Shown here one piece after another: positions 52,801-64,000 of a DNA stretch of 64,000 nucleotides; the stretch's first letter is position 1, and every line of letters begins with the position of its first letter. The stretch is from Aphidius gifuensis (lineage: Eukaryota > Arthropoda > Insecta > Hymenoptera > Braconidae). The notes under the pieces were generated by a model. The model saw nothing but the letters and a program-made list of their open reading frames with translations. It did no database searches and had not been told where the DNA came from. The position numbers and the translations under genes were made by a program. Location: NCBI RefSeq assembly GCF_014905175.1, contig NC_057790.1, forward strand, positions 2,108,001-2,172,000, in the 5' to 3' direction.

Positions 52801-53917
52801 TTTTTTTTTTTTATAAAAAATAAATATATTTGATTGTAATTATTGTAACATCTATAACAGAATGAACCAGCAACCGCAGACGTCCGCCCCCGGCACGATC
52901 GATTCTTATAGAGCAATCGATCGATGAATTTTCACTGATGGTATACTTTGTGCGAAGAACTTTGATTTGAGATAGCACAATGAATCTAGAAACCACAGTT
53001 GATACTATAAAGAAATCGATGAAGATAGGAAATGATCGAAGAGGTAAGAGTAAGACACGCCGATATGTATTTGAAAAAGAATTAAACCAAGCATAACTAA
53101 GTTTTATATATATAAAATAAACCGCAGGGCTAAAATTATGATCTATTTTACATTTGATAATCTTGTTTATGTTGATCTTATATTAAAAAACATAAATAAT
53201 AGCAAAATTGAAAAAAAATATATATATATTTATATTTAAAGCGATATTTATCAAAATAAATTGCATTTAAATATTTTTTTTATTAATGTTAAATTGCAAA
53301 GGAGAGTAATATTAAAAATACATATAATAATCAATTTATTACAACAAAATCTATCGAAGAAAAAACAAAATAATTTAATAATTTATTTACTGCAAATTTT
53401 CTCTCTTCAATTTTTTCTTTTTTATCCAAATTAACTGTATTCAAAAATATAAATATACATTGAAAATTATCAGAGATTAAATTCATTAATAATGAATAAA
53501 TAATAAATGAATAAATAAATTTCTATTATCTCGCACAATGAAATGCTTTATAAATTAATAATAATATACTTTCTTTTAGTAGGAGTACACAATGTGGGTG
53601 GTCATAAATTTTGACAGGTTGACTAACCACCAACAAGAAAACTTGCCATAACATATTGCACACAAAATAGGTTAACAAGTTGATTTTATTTGAGTCATGG
53701 ATACATTGTAAAAAAAAAAACAATTCAATTTATTTTAATTTCAAGAATATTCAAAACATTTCTAACAAAAAAAAAAACAAAATAAATGTCTTTTATATAA
53801 TCTTGTATATATCATTGTAAAACCGAAATTTATTTGAATGTGTATCTCATAATGTTCAAGGCACAGTCACTGTTGAAAAAAAGGAATTGATAAGAAAAAA
53901 AAAAATTAAAAAAAATA

Positions 53918-54150
53918 GCAGTAGCTTGAGATACTACCCCGACGGGAGGGTTAGCTGTAGAGATGCGTGTTTGGATGGAACCAAGATCAGGAGAGTAATG
54001 CAGACAGGATGACTTTTTTGCAACCAGCTAAGCAGGTAGTCTACCAGCATATCTGTACAGACTGGTTGTATTTGCAAACAGGGACGTAGCCAGAAGTTGA
54101 TCCACGGTTATGGCCACACCGCGCTCTTGTTCCTTCGATCCTCCATCCGA
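53918..54150. mobile_element. GC-rich transposon-like remnant
   Basis: About 230 bp of much higher GC than its flanks, sharply bounded by poly(A)- and T-rich sequence. It contains CAGGGACGTAGCCAG at 54079-54093, a word type I associate with the ends of DNA-transposon-derived repeats in several animal genomes (recall, not a search). No inverted partner of that motif was found at the other edge, and there is no transposase frame, so this would be a truncated copy. An exon or other conserved element is the alternative. Confidence 0.35.
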
Positions 54151-56928
54151 TAAAAATTATTTTTTATTTTTTTTTTTTTACTTTTATCTTTATATTTAAC
54201 ACTGAAATTCTTTTTCAACATTTCCTCCGTTCTTTTTTTCTTTTTATTTAAGAGAAAAAAAATTAAATATATACATCTACTTTTTACCACTAAATTTTTG
54301 TAAATTCAAGGGACAACAAATAAATAAATAAATAAAAAATTTCATGGTCAAGTTATACGATATATTTTTTTATTTTTTTTTGCAAATAAAAAATGTATAG
54401 AGATATATACTTGGCATTCTGTATTTTTATAGTTTCAATAGAGATACTATAAAATGTCTTCATGGATCAGAGAGATAATAAAAACCATCTAACTTGAAAA
54501 TATAATAAAAAAAAAATATATATATTTTAATATATGGACAAGTAATAAAAATATATATATTCAAGTATTGTAATAATAATAAAACTATAGATTGATGATT
54601 TTTAAAAACTCATAGAAATGTCAATAGTTAATGGCGCCTGAAATATATTAATATATATTAACATTTATATATCAGTTGTTGTATTTACAAATCAAAGTGA
54701 GAGTTTAAGCGTTGGCGTATTACAGCAAGTTACAGGTTGCTGACTAGGAAGGTGCCTTGTAGAATCCTCATATATATTTATTAAAAATAATAAATAAAAA
54801 AAAATGGAGGGCGTATATATTTGATATCATGAAAAAACACCTACACAATAATACAGGTGTGTCCTTCAATTTGTCTCGTTTTTATATTTATAAAAAAAAA
54901 AATAAAATGATACTTTTCTTTTTTATCACATTTTATTAGTTTTATTTATATGTATTTTATATTTTGTGTCCAAATGGAATATCAATGCAACTTTTTTCGA
55001 CAGTTTATTGAGAGCGTGAATATTCTGATGGTACAAGGTGAAAATGAAACACGTAAAAATGATAGTTCACGAGTCTATCGCACCTGCATATTTACATTTA
55101 CACATATACAACTTGAAATAATACAATTTAATACACAATTATATTTTATATTATTACATATATATTTTTATTTTAAACAAATACAAACGCACCTGACTGG
55201 ATTTGCAAAAAGGTAACAATGTTTATTTTTTTTATTTTTATATATTCAATGGAATTTTATTTAATTTATTTTTATAAACACAATTATTTGACATTAAATA
55301 AATAAAAATGTTAATTTATTACTAAAGTATCTTGTTTCATCTACTATTATTACTTTTTTTTTTTTTGAATTTTTCATTTAATTTATACAGAAAAAAAAAA
55401 AAAATTACGATTGAAAATAAATAAATATATGTTTTTAAAAAAAATATATGTGTATGTATAGTTTGATGATGGCAACACATGACAATAACAATTCTGTCAT
55501 ACTGATATTGTTGAAAGACGTAACTTGTTTTATTGTAAATGTATATTTTTAAATTTCAAGCTGTAAAGTCGATTGAATGTTGAGTCAAAGCATTTCGATG
55601 GTCATGTCGATGGTGGGCGTCATCAAAGTGAGCATAAATACTGTGAGGTCCGACACTTAAATAAAATAAAAAAAATAAATAAATAAACAATTTAAATAAA
55701 TGGAAAATATAAATACAAAAAATATATATAAATTTTGCAAATGTTTAACATGTAGTTTTCTTCATTTTTTTTTTAATTCTGTATAGTAATTTAACAAATA
55801 TTGAGATGTTCATTTCTTTTTAATATACCTAGACTTGTACTGTAAAAAAATTTTACACTGTCTGGATCATTTGGTAAAAATGAATCGAGTAATTGAATGA
55901 GTGTTAAAAATATAAAAAATTCAAGTACCGAGTGATGTGTAGGATCAAACAAAACAGATATCATATTATAGATCGAACAATTGTTAAGGACAACAAGCTC
56001 ATTGCTAGTAAAGGGTCACAAAAAAATGGTGACAACAGCAATGATTTAAAATTTATGATCAGTCGCAGGTCATGGAACAGGTCAAATCGTGAAAACGCAA
56101 TATCTTCTCTGCTTGTTTCAAATATAAATATTAAAATTAAATATAAAAGTCAAATAAAATTTTCATTTATATTTTTTAACTGTAATATGCGATCACTTTT
56201 TGTATACTTAAGTGCGTTTATATATATATTTTACAAAATGATATATGATTATACAGTTGAAATAATTTTTATTTACTATGTTATTATTATTGTTTTATTT
56301 TTTTTTTGTTTTTTCACTTTGACAGTATATAGTTGTATATAATAGCCTAGTATTAAATCAGATTTATACTCTGTACACATTAATGTTGATCTATATTGTG
56401 TATAAAAATAAAAACTTAAGAAGTTTATTATTATCAGTTTAAAAAACTTGTTACCATCGTGGGTAATATTGTATGATTTTTTAAATGTGGGTTGTGTTTT
56501 TTCTAAGTCGTATGACAGTTGTGGCGCCATGTTGTCGCGACATTTTCTCGTTGTTATTACACACTACTCAAGTCACAGGACATTCACAAATCTTCTTTGT
56601 GCAAATAATCAGATTAAATTCAATCTAATTCCATTATTATTGTATGAAAAAGTTTTTATTTAAAATTTAATTTTAACATGTTAAAAAAAAATCAAAAAAA
56701 ACCTTTTTTTTTTTCACTAAATTTCTATACATCTAAAGCCTAATTCAATTTATAAATAAATATTAATTATATCAATTTTTAAGATTTTAATTTTAAGTTA
56801 AAATTAGAAATATAATGTTAAACAAATTTTTATCAAAGATAATAAAATAAATAAATAAAAAAAAAAAATGATTCACAATTTATTTATAAATCTTGATGGT
56901 CTTGGATGAGGATAAAATAAGGTGACGC
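54151..56928. other. AT-rich non-coding sequence
   Basis: Simple A/T sequence with GC-richer patches at 54690-54770 and 55560-55650. Open frames at 54950-55216 and 55932-56342 degrade into Ile/Phe/Tyr-rich sequence and are not supported as genes. Confidence 0.6.
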
Positions 56929-57187
56929 GATCGTGATCGATGCAGATCATTACACCGATCTATTGACGATCCATGGCCAATGCGATACCACCAAGTCATA
57001 GCAGTGTGTTCATCACCGTTACGTTATAGGATCGTATTTCCGGGTCACGCTATGGCAGGTTGAAAGCATCCATGGATAATATATTTATACATATAGATCC
57101 ACAGTACAGTATCGATTGGCAATCTCGATTCACCTGAATCGATTAACATTGATTTGTGATCGATCGTGATTTTTGCAAAGTGGGATC
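56929..57187. promoter_or_regulatory. GATC/CGAT-dense cluster, possible regulatory or boundary element
   Basis: Ten GATC words and about nine CGAT words lie in about 260 bp, in DNA where fewer than one GATC would be expected at this base composition. The block is GC-richer than its flanks. It includes a perfect hairpin TCGATTCA-CC-TGAATCGA at 57125-57142 and GATCGATCG at 57159-57167. Repeated short words without a reading frame suggest clustered binding sites. It lies 21 kb from the odorant receptor and about 3.7 kb beyond the neuroligin stop codon. Confidence 0.4.
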
Positions 57188-57941
57188 TATTTTAAAACCT
57201 TTTTTATTTTTTTATTAGTCATCAAATTTTATGTTTTGATATACTATATAACTGATGATCTTTTAAAATATATATAAGAATATATCAAATACAACAGGTC
57301 AGAGTTTATAAAAAGAATAAAAAAAAAGGATATATAAATATTTATATATAAAAATAAAAATAACAAAAAGAAAAGGTTGTTCATCTTACTGGGCTAAATC
57401 CTTTTTTAATATTCAATCTTTGTTGAGAATTAGGATACAAGAGGTGCGTCGCTTTTATAAATGATGGTTTGTATATGTGTTGGAATAATTTTTATCGAAT
57501 CACGTCATCATTTATCTGTCTGATGATGATTATTCAGAGACTCTCATCACTGAAACCATCGTTTGATATTGACATTTGACGATAATCTGCATAAAACCAT
57601 GGTGCATCAGTAAATCATGATCAATGTCAGATTAAAAATTAAATTTTTCTTGATGATATTTAAAAAAATAATTGCATATATTGCAAAAATAATAAAGAAA
57701 TTAATAATTAATTTGTTATTGATAATTATAAATATTTATCTAATATAAATTATTTAAAATTTGATCATTAAGTGCAAATTAATTCTCAAGGAATTGAATT
57801 TTTTTTAAAATAAATAAATGAACATTTATTTAAGATTTTTGATGTTATCTTGGTGATCATCTGCAGATATTTTTATTTTTTATTTTAACAAAGTATGATA
57901 CTCACAGTTTATTTTCTGTCTTATTGACATTCTCGTTGTAG

Positions 57942-58035
57942 CATCAGTGGATCAAATCCCTGAAGTTGGTACTGTTGTTTTCTGTTTGAACAACTGCTGC
58001 AATCCCCAGACTATCCTAGATGTTATTGATCGCAG
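57942..58035 (+). other. Candidate internal exon, unknown
   Basis: A good acceptor (GACATTCTCGTTGTAG at 57941) and a possible donor (CGCAG|GTTTTT at 58035/58036) bound 94 nt open in one frame. That frame has balanced composition, including a CLNNCCNP cluster and an ending TILDVIDR. Read through, the frame stops at about 58077. If real it belongs to a plus-strand gene running opposite to neuroligin. No family is recognised. Confidence 0.2.
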
Positions 58036-58077
58036 GTTTTTGAACTATATGATCTGGAATTTTCAATTAGTATATTA

Positions 58078-60692
58078 GTCTATCATCCATGCATTCAAAT
58101 TTTATTGTTACGTACAAGTTCTAATTGCTCACCTCAGGGGTTCATCATGATAACTAATTTAGGTCTCATACTGGCAACAATTACCAATTAATTAATCCAC
58201 TAAAAATACGAAAGATATAGTAATTATTATCAAGAATTTGGATCCAACAAATGAACAAATTAATTAGAAAATAATTTACAAAATTATATACAATTAATAG
58301 TTCCATATATATTTCGTTATGTATTTACATTTTGACAACAAAATTGTGAAACGTAACACGCAGCCCTCGTTTTCAATTGGAAAGCGTACAACGATAGATT
58401 CGAGATTTATATGGGCTTATCTAAAAATTTTTTATTTTGCTTCTTTATTCTCATTTATTTAATTTTCTTTCATTTGAATAAATACTCGTAGTAAACTCGT
58501 CGGTATTCATATTATCTATTTATATATATATATTTTTTTTTATTTTTCATTCATCAATGTCAAAAGGCGGAGTTAAAATTTCTAAAATTTTCTAAGCCTG
58601 GTTATCTTCAAGATCCATGCTTTTGTTTTTTAAATTAAATTAGTCAATTTATTAATAAATTGATTTTTTGATTCATTCAACAACTTTGGTATTTAAACTT
58701 TAACACTAAACTTCATTCATAATATTCAGATTGTCTATATTTATAATGATATCGTACCAAAAAAAATCATAGAAATTAAAATATATATTACATTGATTCT
58801 CATTTTTTCATATCTTTTTACTTTATATATTATTCAATTTTTTATTTCACTTAAATTAATTTCTCTCAACAAAAAAATTTTTAAAAAAAAGCGAATAGAA
58901 AAAGTTTTCAATACGTCCAGTTACAAGTTTTTTTTTCTATTATGTACAGAAATACATTTAAATTCATACATATTTTAAATTTTCACAAGTTTTTTAAATA
59001 TTTTTTCCAACAGCCAATGTTTATTTATTTAATTTCTTTTTTTATTGATTGAGTGGTTTTTCTTTAGTATTAGTAATTATTTTCTAATGAAAATTTGATG
59101 TGAAAAATGTGACTCAGAAGTTGTCAACGTGTCTACATCACAAGATTAAATGTCAATGAATTTGAGCTCTCGTCATCTCAGCACACAGTAGCATACACAC
59201 AAACATACATTTAACGACTCACTCAGTATGTACAAAATTGATTTTCATACACTTTCCGCCTTTTGACCTCAATTTTATCTATATTTTATTTCCTTCATTT
59301 GAATATTCTTTTTTTTTTTTTTCTATTCCATTGATGGGGAATAAAATTTATTTGATTTTAAAAAAATTACAAGAGCAACAACATAGTCTTTGGTATATCG
59401 TATTTTTTTTTACGAATAATGTTGGCACAGTACAGGCTTTTTTTTGTTTCTTTGCAGACGGTTTAAATTGTGTCAATGTTTGAAATTTAATTTTTATATA
59501 TGTAAATTTTGTATATTACACAGATGACTATTTAAAAAAGAATAAAAAACAGTAAGATTATTTAAAAATGAAAATAGATAAGATAAAATGAATTAATGTA
59601 AATTTGTTTGAGCTTAATTAGTCATTATTTGCTTGAGTATAAAATTAAAATGACACAGTTACCATCTGAAAATTGTAACTGTTTACCAACGAATCTTCAC
59701 AGCTATGACAAACAAATGTCAATTTAATAGCATGCTTATTTTTTATATTTTTATTTAATTGTTATGAAAACACTTAAAATTTTATGTTTATGATAATTTA
59801 CTCATTTTGATTTGCATTTATTAACTTGAAATTTAAAATTCAATGTATTTGACTTTTAGATAAAAATAATAATTATTATTGTTTCTTTGTTTTTTTTTTT
59901 TAAATTTAATGAGTTTTTTAATTTTCAAAGTAGCAAAGTGATCTGGTGCCTCTTATTGTATTAAGTCTTTATTTTTATTATTTATTATAATTATTATTTA
60001 CAAGCAACATCTAACATCTTAATTAAATGTTTTTTTTTTTTAATTTAATTAATTTACACACGGATCTTGATCATCATTTTTTATCTTGAGCCATGTCATA
60101 TAACATCTATAAAAATGTTTTTTTTTTTCTTTTCAATTTATTTAATATTATATTTCTCGTTTTTAAATGTTTTATATAACTTTTTCATTTTTTTTTTTTT
60201 CTTCAATTAATTTTCTTATTGAATTATAGTACCTATAATTATAATAATAATAATTTTCTTTACCTTTGTTTTATAGAGTTGATTAATTCTCCTTTGATTC
60301 AAATTTTTTTAATTTTCTTAACTTTTGTTTTTTAGATTAAAAATAAAATAGTACGATGATAAAATAAATTTAAAAAAAAAAAAAAAAATCAAATCTCCAT
60401 TTATCCTGTTCTTTGATTTTTGTATAAATGATTTTTCATCATTCATATATCCAATGATCTACTGAGTAATTTAAAAAGTTTCAGTCTACTCACAGATAGT
60501 CTTATCAAGATGAAATATATTTTAATTAGAAAAAAAAAAAAAAAAAAAAACAATGAACAAAATTATTATTATTATTCTTAATTTTTTTCATAATTCAATC
60601 TTGATTGATATCTTGATGTGAGAATGAATATTGATAACTCGTATACCATGCTTTAATACTTAATCCCCCCTCCATTGTCGAAAATTTAATCC
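58078..60692. other. AT-rich sequence downstream of neuroligin
   Basis: No gene supported. Dense T and A tracts (59309-59322, 59888-59900, 60190-60200, 60371-60388, 60531-60550). The right end should hold the neuroligin 3' UTR and downstream flank on the minus strand. Confidence 0.6.
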
Positions 60693-60890
60693 TTTATTGA
60701 GTAAAACAATCCAATATACATAATAAATAATGTAAAAATAATAATAATAAATTTTAAAAAAGAATTTAACAATTATATTTGGATTGATTTACTCATTGAT
60801 TATTGACGTTTTAAAATTTTAATAATTTTAGAGTAACGTCGATGCTGTTAGGACATCAGGTACGACTGGTCTTGGAGGGGAGTCTATACA
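60693..60890 (-). other. Probable neuroligin 3' UTR
   Basis: Sequence after the neuroligin TGA (60893-60891, minus). GC falls off about 60 bases past the stop. An AATAAA on the minus strand lies at 60698-60693, about 195 bases downstream, and is the first plausible poly(A) signal. Later copies exist in the AT-rich flank, so the true end is uncertain. Confidence 0.35.
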
Positions 60891-61246
60891 TCACACACGC
60901 ATTTCTGTCATACCACTTTGTGTAACACGATTAATGATGCTGCCACCTTGCAAAAGTGACTGATTTTCTGGTGGGCTTTTGGTCCTTGGTGGTGGTGGTG
61001 CTCTTGGCACCGTCAGATGAATTGATCCGTTTGGTGGACACTAAAAAATAACGATTCTTTATTTTAATGAATAATGATTATCACGCAATAATTGATGATT
61101 ATTTTTTATTTAATTATTATTATAAATATTTATATTTATTTTAAATAATATTATTATAAAAATTATATTGTTATACCTGGGATTGCATTCCCATATCTTG
61201 AATAACAGATGGTGTTTGATGTCTAGGCAATGTGGCATGTTGAGTA

Positions 61247-61277
<31 letters not shown>

Positions 61278-62154
61278 TTTGATAATGATGTTGATGTTGA
61301 TGAGGCAGTGTATGTGTACTCTGAGCCTGTAGTATACTTGATTCATTTGTAACTTTCATATGTACATTTCTGTAATGATAATGATAAATAATAATAATAA
61401 TTAGTTTTACTTTTTTTAAAAAAAATAATTATATAATATATAAATTAAACTGACCTTCTGAGCATTTCATTTTCAACATCCACAATAACTTGACCACCAC
61501 CAGTATAATGAGAATGTGGTGGTGGTGGTTGTTTAAGCTCAGTAAAATTTCTTGGACCACATTGTTGATTCATCATTTGTTGTTGTTGTAAACTTTTAAC
61601 TTCTAATCTTGTTTTATCACGTTGATAATAAACACCAGCAAATATTAAAACATTTAATATTAATAAACTACAACCAATTGCAATTGTAACACTCAATGCA
61701 GTTGAATAAGCAGCATATCTATTAAAAAAAAATTAATTAAACATTTATTAATTATCACAAATTAACCAAATAAAATTGTGTCGTTTAAATGATTAATTTT
61801 AAATTTACCCAGCTGCATCCAAACTAGCAAGTGTATCAGCACTTCCATTACTATGTTGTGTTTGTAAATTTGTACTTTGAATTAAACTGACACATGTTGT
61901 AATGCTATAATCTGTTGTTGTTGTTGATGTTGGTAATTCAGTTGTTATATTTCTTCTTCTATATTCTTCACCAATTCTACTTAATGGATCTGGTCGTACA
62001 TAGCCATCATACAAACTTGGATCACCATGTCCACGAAAAAGATTGTGTCGTGGTTCAACATCTTCCATTCCAGCTCTGTGAAGTTCAGGAATAAGTCTAA
62101 GCCATACAGACAGTTGATGAGCACGGTAATGATTCTTCATTGATGGTTTTTTTG
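60891..62154 (-). CDS. Neuroligin, 3' part (stalk, transmembrane helix, cytoplasmic tail); 5' end outside window
   Basis: Neuroligins are postsynaptic adhesion proteins with an inactive esterase-like ectodomain that binds neurexin, one membrane helix and a PDZ-binding tail. Only the last four exons are present, in coding order: 62154-61809, 61718-61455, 61369-61177, 61040-60891. Introns are 90, 85 and 136 bp, all GT...AG, with consistent phases, giving 317 codons including the split first one. The first exon carries the ectodomain end (KNHYRAHQLSVWLRLIPELH, then a VRPDPLSRI block), as in insect neuroligins, then a Thr/Ser-rich stalk with N-glycosylation sequons NIT and NGS. The second encodes the helix (around SVTIAIGCSLLILNVLIFAG) followed by a basic stop-transfer stretch (QRDK) and PPPP. 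The third is Gln/His-rich. The last is Pro-rich (APPPP) and ends EMRV. The acceptor at 62155 needs an upstream exon ending in one codon base; that exon and the esterase domain lie beyond 64000. A possible AATAAA (minus) is at 60698-60693. Confidence 0.93.
61247..61302 (-). repeat. CAA/CAG-type triplet repeat coding Gln/His in the neuroligin tail
   Basis: Plus strand reads as runs of TTG and TGATG; on the minus strand this is an in-frame run of CAA/CAT/CAG coding HQHQHHYQKQQQQQHQQQ inside the third neuroligin exon listed here. The repeat is interrupted and mostly CAA, so it is probably less prone to expansion than pure CAG. It lies in the cytoplasmic tail, between the membrane helix and the Pro-rich last exon. 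Confidence 0.85.
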
Positions 62155-64000
62155 CTAGAAATATATAATAAAAAATACCATGAGACTGGTTTTGAGCTTA
62201 AGCACGATTATCATCAATCATGATTACGATCGTATATTAAGTTGGATAATCAGTTTTGAGAGCAAATGCATAAAAGGGGCGGAAGAGAGAGAGAGAAGAA
62301 AAGTGAGGGTAAAGTGAGCTTAAACGATACCATAATCTCCACCACATATATTTACACAAGTCTATGTATGAAAGCCCTGGGCAAGCTTTGTACCAATTCG
62401 CTGCTGACCAATAAATCATCAATGTCGTACCAATCATGCCCAACATGTGGGTAAAGGATTCAAGTGCTTGGCTATAAGCACTATTTCATTGATGAAACAC
62501 CATACATGACAACCTTCACAAACTAAAATTTAGTCGTTATTTTAACATGCCAAATACGTATACGTATTCTGACAAATAATTATATAAGTTGAGGATTAGC
62601 AACACGTAGGCATACTACATTGACCCGTCAACCTTTATCCATTCTCTTTTGATCCCTTACGTCTTTGCATGGACCCAGTATGGGAAATTGAATTTGTCAA
62701 CTAAGGTTTGGCTTTATTACTATCAGCAAAAAAAAAAAAAAACTATTAATCCAGTTTCCTGTACATTTTTTTTTTCAACATTATTTATTTTTTTTGTCTT
62801 TCATTTTATCCTTCGTCTTTAATTTGAAAAAATAAAATAAAAAAAATCTCATTTCTCAGCTTCTTTTATCCATTAGTTTTACTTTTGTAAAATAAAAAAA
62901 ATAAAAAGTTAATAAAATTTATTTCAAACGATAAAAGAAAAATTGTAATTTTTTATATTGTAATTTTTATAAAAAATTTTATTTCTTAGTATTTTTTTTT
63001 TTTTTTTCTTTAAAAAGGTAAATTTAAATAATTAAATCATTAAAATTTTATATTGGCTGTTAATGAAGTGGATCAATGACGTATTTTGTGTAATGATAGT
63101 TTGAAGCTATTGAAATGAAACACGTCTTGTTGAAGCAGGAGATGATACTCAGTGAATTGCTCGAGATGGTATGGTGGTAATGTGTAAACGATTGGAAGGT
63201 AATTACTTTCTCTACGTGCTTTGTACATCAACTGATACGATTGATGTTCTGAGTAAGCACAGAATTACTAGCAATGTCTTTTGATCACATCAGAAACTTG
63301 ATAGTTAATGATTATATAATGTTGGCTATTATTTATGTTTGTATGTCTGTCTAAAACTACCAATTACTCTGATGATTTATTGGCTTCAGTGAAATGTATA
63401 TAAACTAAATTTAGATAATTTATTTAAAATTAATGATGATCTATCTCAGTGTATGATAAATATTCAATTTTTTAAAAAATTAGCTTATCTAAATTATCGA
63501 TTGCAAAAAAAGAAATAAAAATTTATTTTAACACGAAGTAATTGTAAAAATAAAAATTAAATAGCCAATCTGAAGAACAATGGAGAAAAAAAATTGTAAA
63601 AAAAAAAAATATATATATATTTGTAGAAAGACAAAGGTGAAATGCTGTTATCGTCAAGCTGGGTCGATGATGAACGATATGGTGAGAACACAAGACAACT
63701 AAATGTTTTAGTTTGATTAAAAGTTTTCCCACTCTTTTATCTAACACCATCTAGATGTGGTTCATGCTCCGTTGCTCGACAAAATCCATAGACTATTATT
63801 TTATTTTTCTATTCATATTATTTTTCTTTTGTTTTCTTTTTTATTTATACTTTTTTATCTATTTTTTACTCGTATATATAAGAGTATGAATTTTCACGAA
63901 TGTTTCTTTGACCATACTTCACTTAGTATTGTAGACTATTATACTGATGTTGTCCACTTTTTTTTTAAGCTTTTCTTTATTTTTTTTTTCCCGTTGCATA
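62155..64000 (-). other. Neuroligin intron (right part of window), no exon seen
   Basis: The acceptor just right of 62154 (minus strand TATATATTTCTAG) shows that the gene continues upstream. No exon matching the neuroligin esterase domain is visible to 64000, so the intron is at least 1.85 kb. A mildly GC-richer patch lies at 62240-62460, including a GA-rich run near 62287-62300. It has short open frames on both strands but no convincing splice frame. The rest is A/T homopolymers and AT-rich sequence. Confidence 0.7.

Larger units (their letters stand above)
43730..53917. other. AT-rich non-coding sequence
   Basis: No gene supported over 10 kb. It has many homopolymer tracts (45971-45983, 47443-47462, 48144-48160). 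GC-richer patches: 44580-44810, 46680-46790, 47220-47300, 48360-48510, 49790-49950, 50500-50600, 52870-52990. Short stem-loops and two tiny candidate frames in these patches are reported separately. Frames such as 46357-46641 and 49944-50186 look like chance. Confidence 0.55.

Noticed and set aside
55932..56342. 136-codon plus-strand frame
   Set aside because: Lys/Asn/Ile-rich start and a Phe/Ile/Tyr-rich end typical of AT-rich chance frames; no splice or domain support.
62237..62446. Minus-strand frame considered as an upstream neuroligin exon
   Set aside because: The sequence does not resemble any part of the neuroligin esterase domain and lacks an acceptor-donor pair in phase.
1..64000. 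Integrated virus or bracovirus segments
   Set aside because: No viral structural or replication gene and no direct repeat junction-like structure was recognised.

Overview
The window is AT-rich animal DNA, dominated by long A/T homopolymer runs and TATA-type simple sequence. It has spliceosomal introns of 56-136 bp with GT...AG ends. The two genes that can be recognised are an insect odorant receptor (7tm_6 family) and the 3' end of a neuroligin. An AT-rich insect nuclear genome fits best, most likely a hymenopteran such as a parasitoid wasp. That placement is an inference from composition, gene structure and the wording of the two proteins, not from a database match.

Layout. Positions 1 to about 33.9 kb hold no gene that can be identified. 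The sequence is low-complexity AT-rich DNA with scattered islands of higher GC (about 360-720, 7290-7480, 11595-12070, 13190-13610, 14340-15000, 17400-17640, 32890-33330). Some islands carry plausible splice signals, short ORFs, hairpins or core-promoter motifs. A compound repeat-derived element lies at 11765-12870. Two well-formed splice acceptors, one followed by a GTGAGT donor, at 26679-26757 and 27855 onward suggest non-coding (5' UTR or lncRNA) exons on the plus strand.

From 33978 to 35561 (+) a complete six-exon odorant receptor of 403 codons is intact, with every junction in phase. It stands alone: no second receptor or receptor fragment was seen nearby. From 35.6 to 60.7 kb the DNA is again mostly non-coding. 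It contains two TATA-containing candidate promoters (42431 and 43485), a transposon-like GC island (53918-54150), a striking cluster of GATC/CGAT words (56929-57187), and a few short unassigned candidate exons.

From 62154 down to 60891 (-) lie the last four exons of a neuroligin: the end of the extracellular region, a Ser/Thr-rich stalk, one transmembrane helix and a Gln/His/Pro-rich cytoplasmic tail ending in a PDZ-ligand-like -MRV. The esterase-like domain must lie to the right, beyond 64000; 62155-64000 reads as intron.

The two genes have unrelated jobs (odour detection and synapse adhesion), and nothing in the sequence suggests they work together. No rRNA, tRNA, CRISPR array, intact transposase or other complete system was found. 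The candidates listed at low confidence are leads, not calls.
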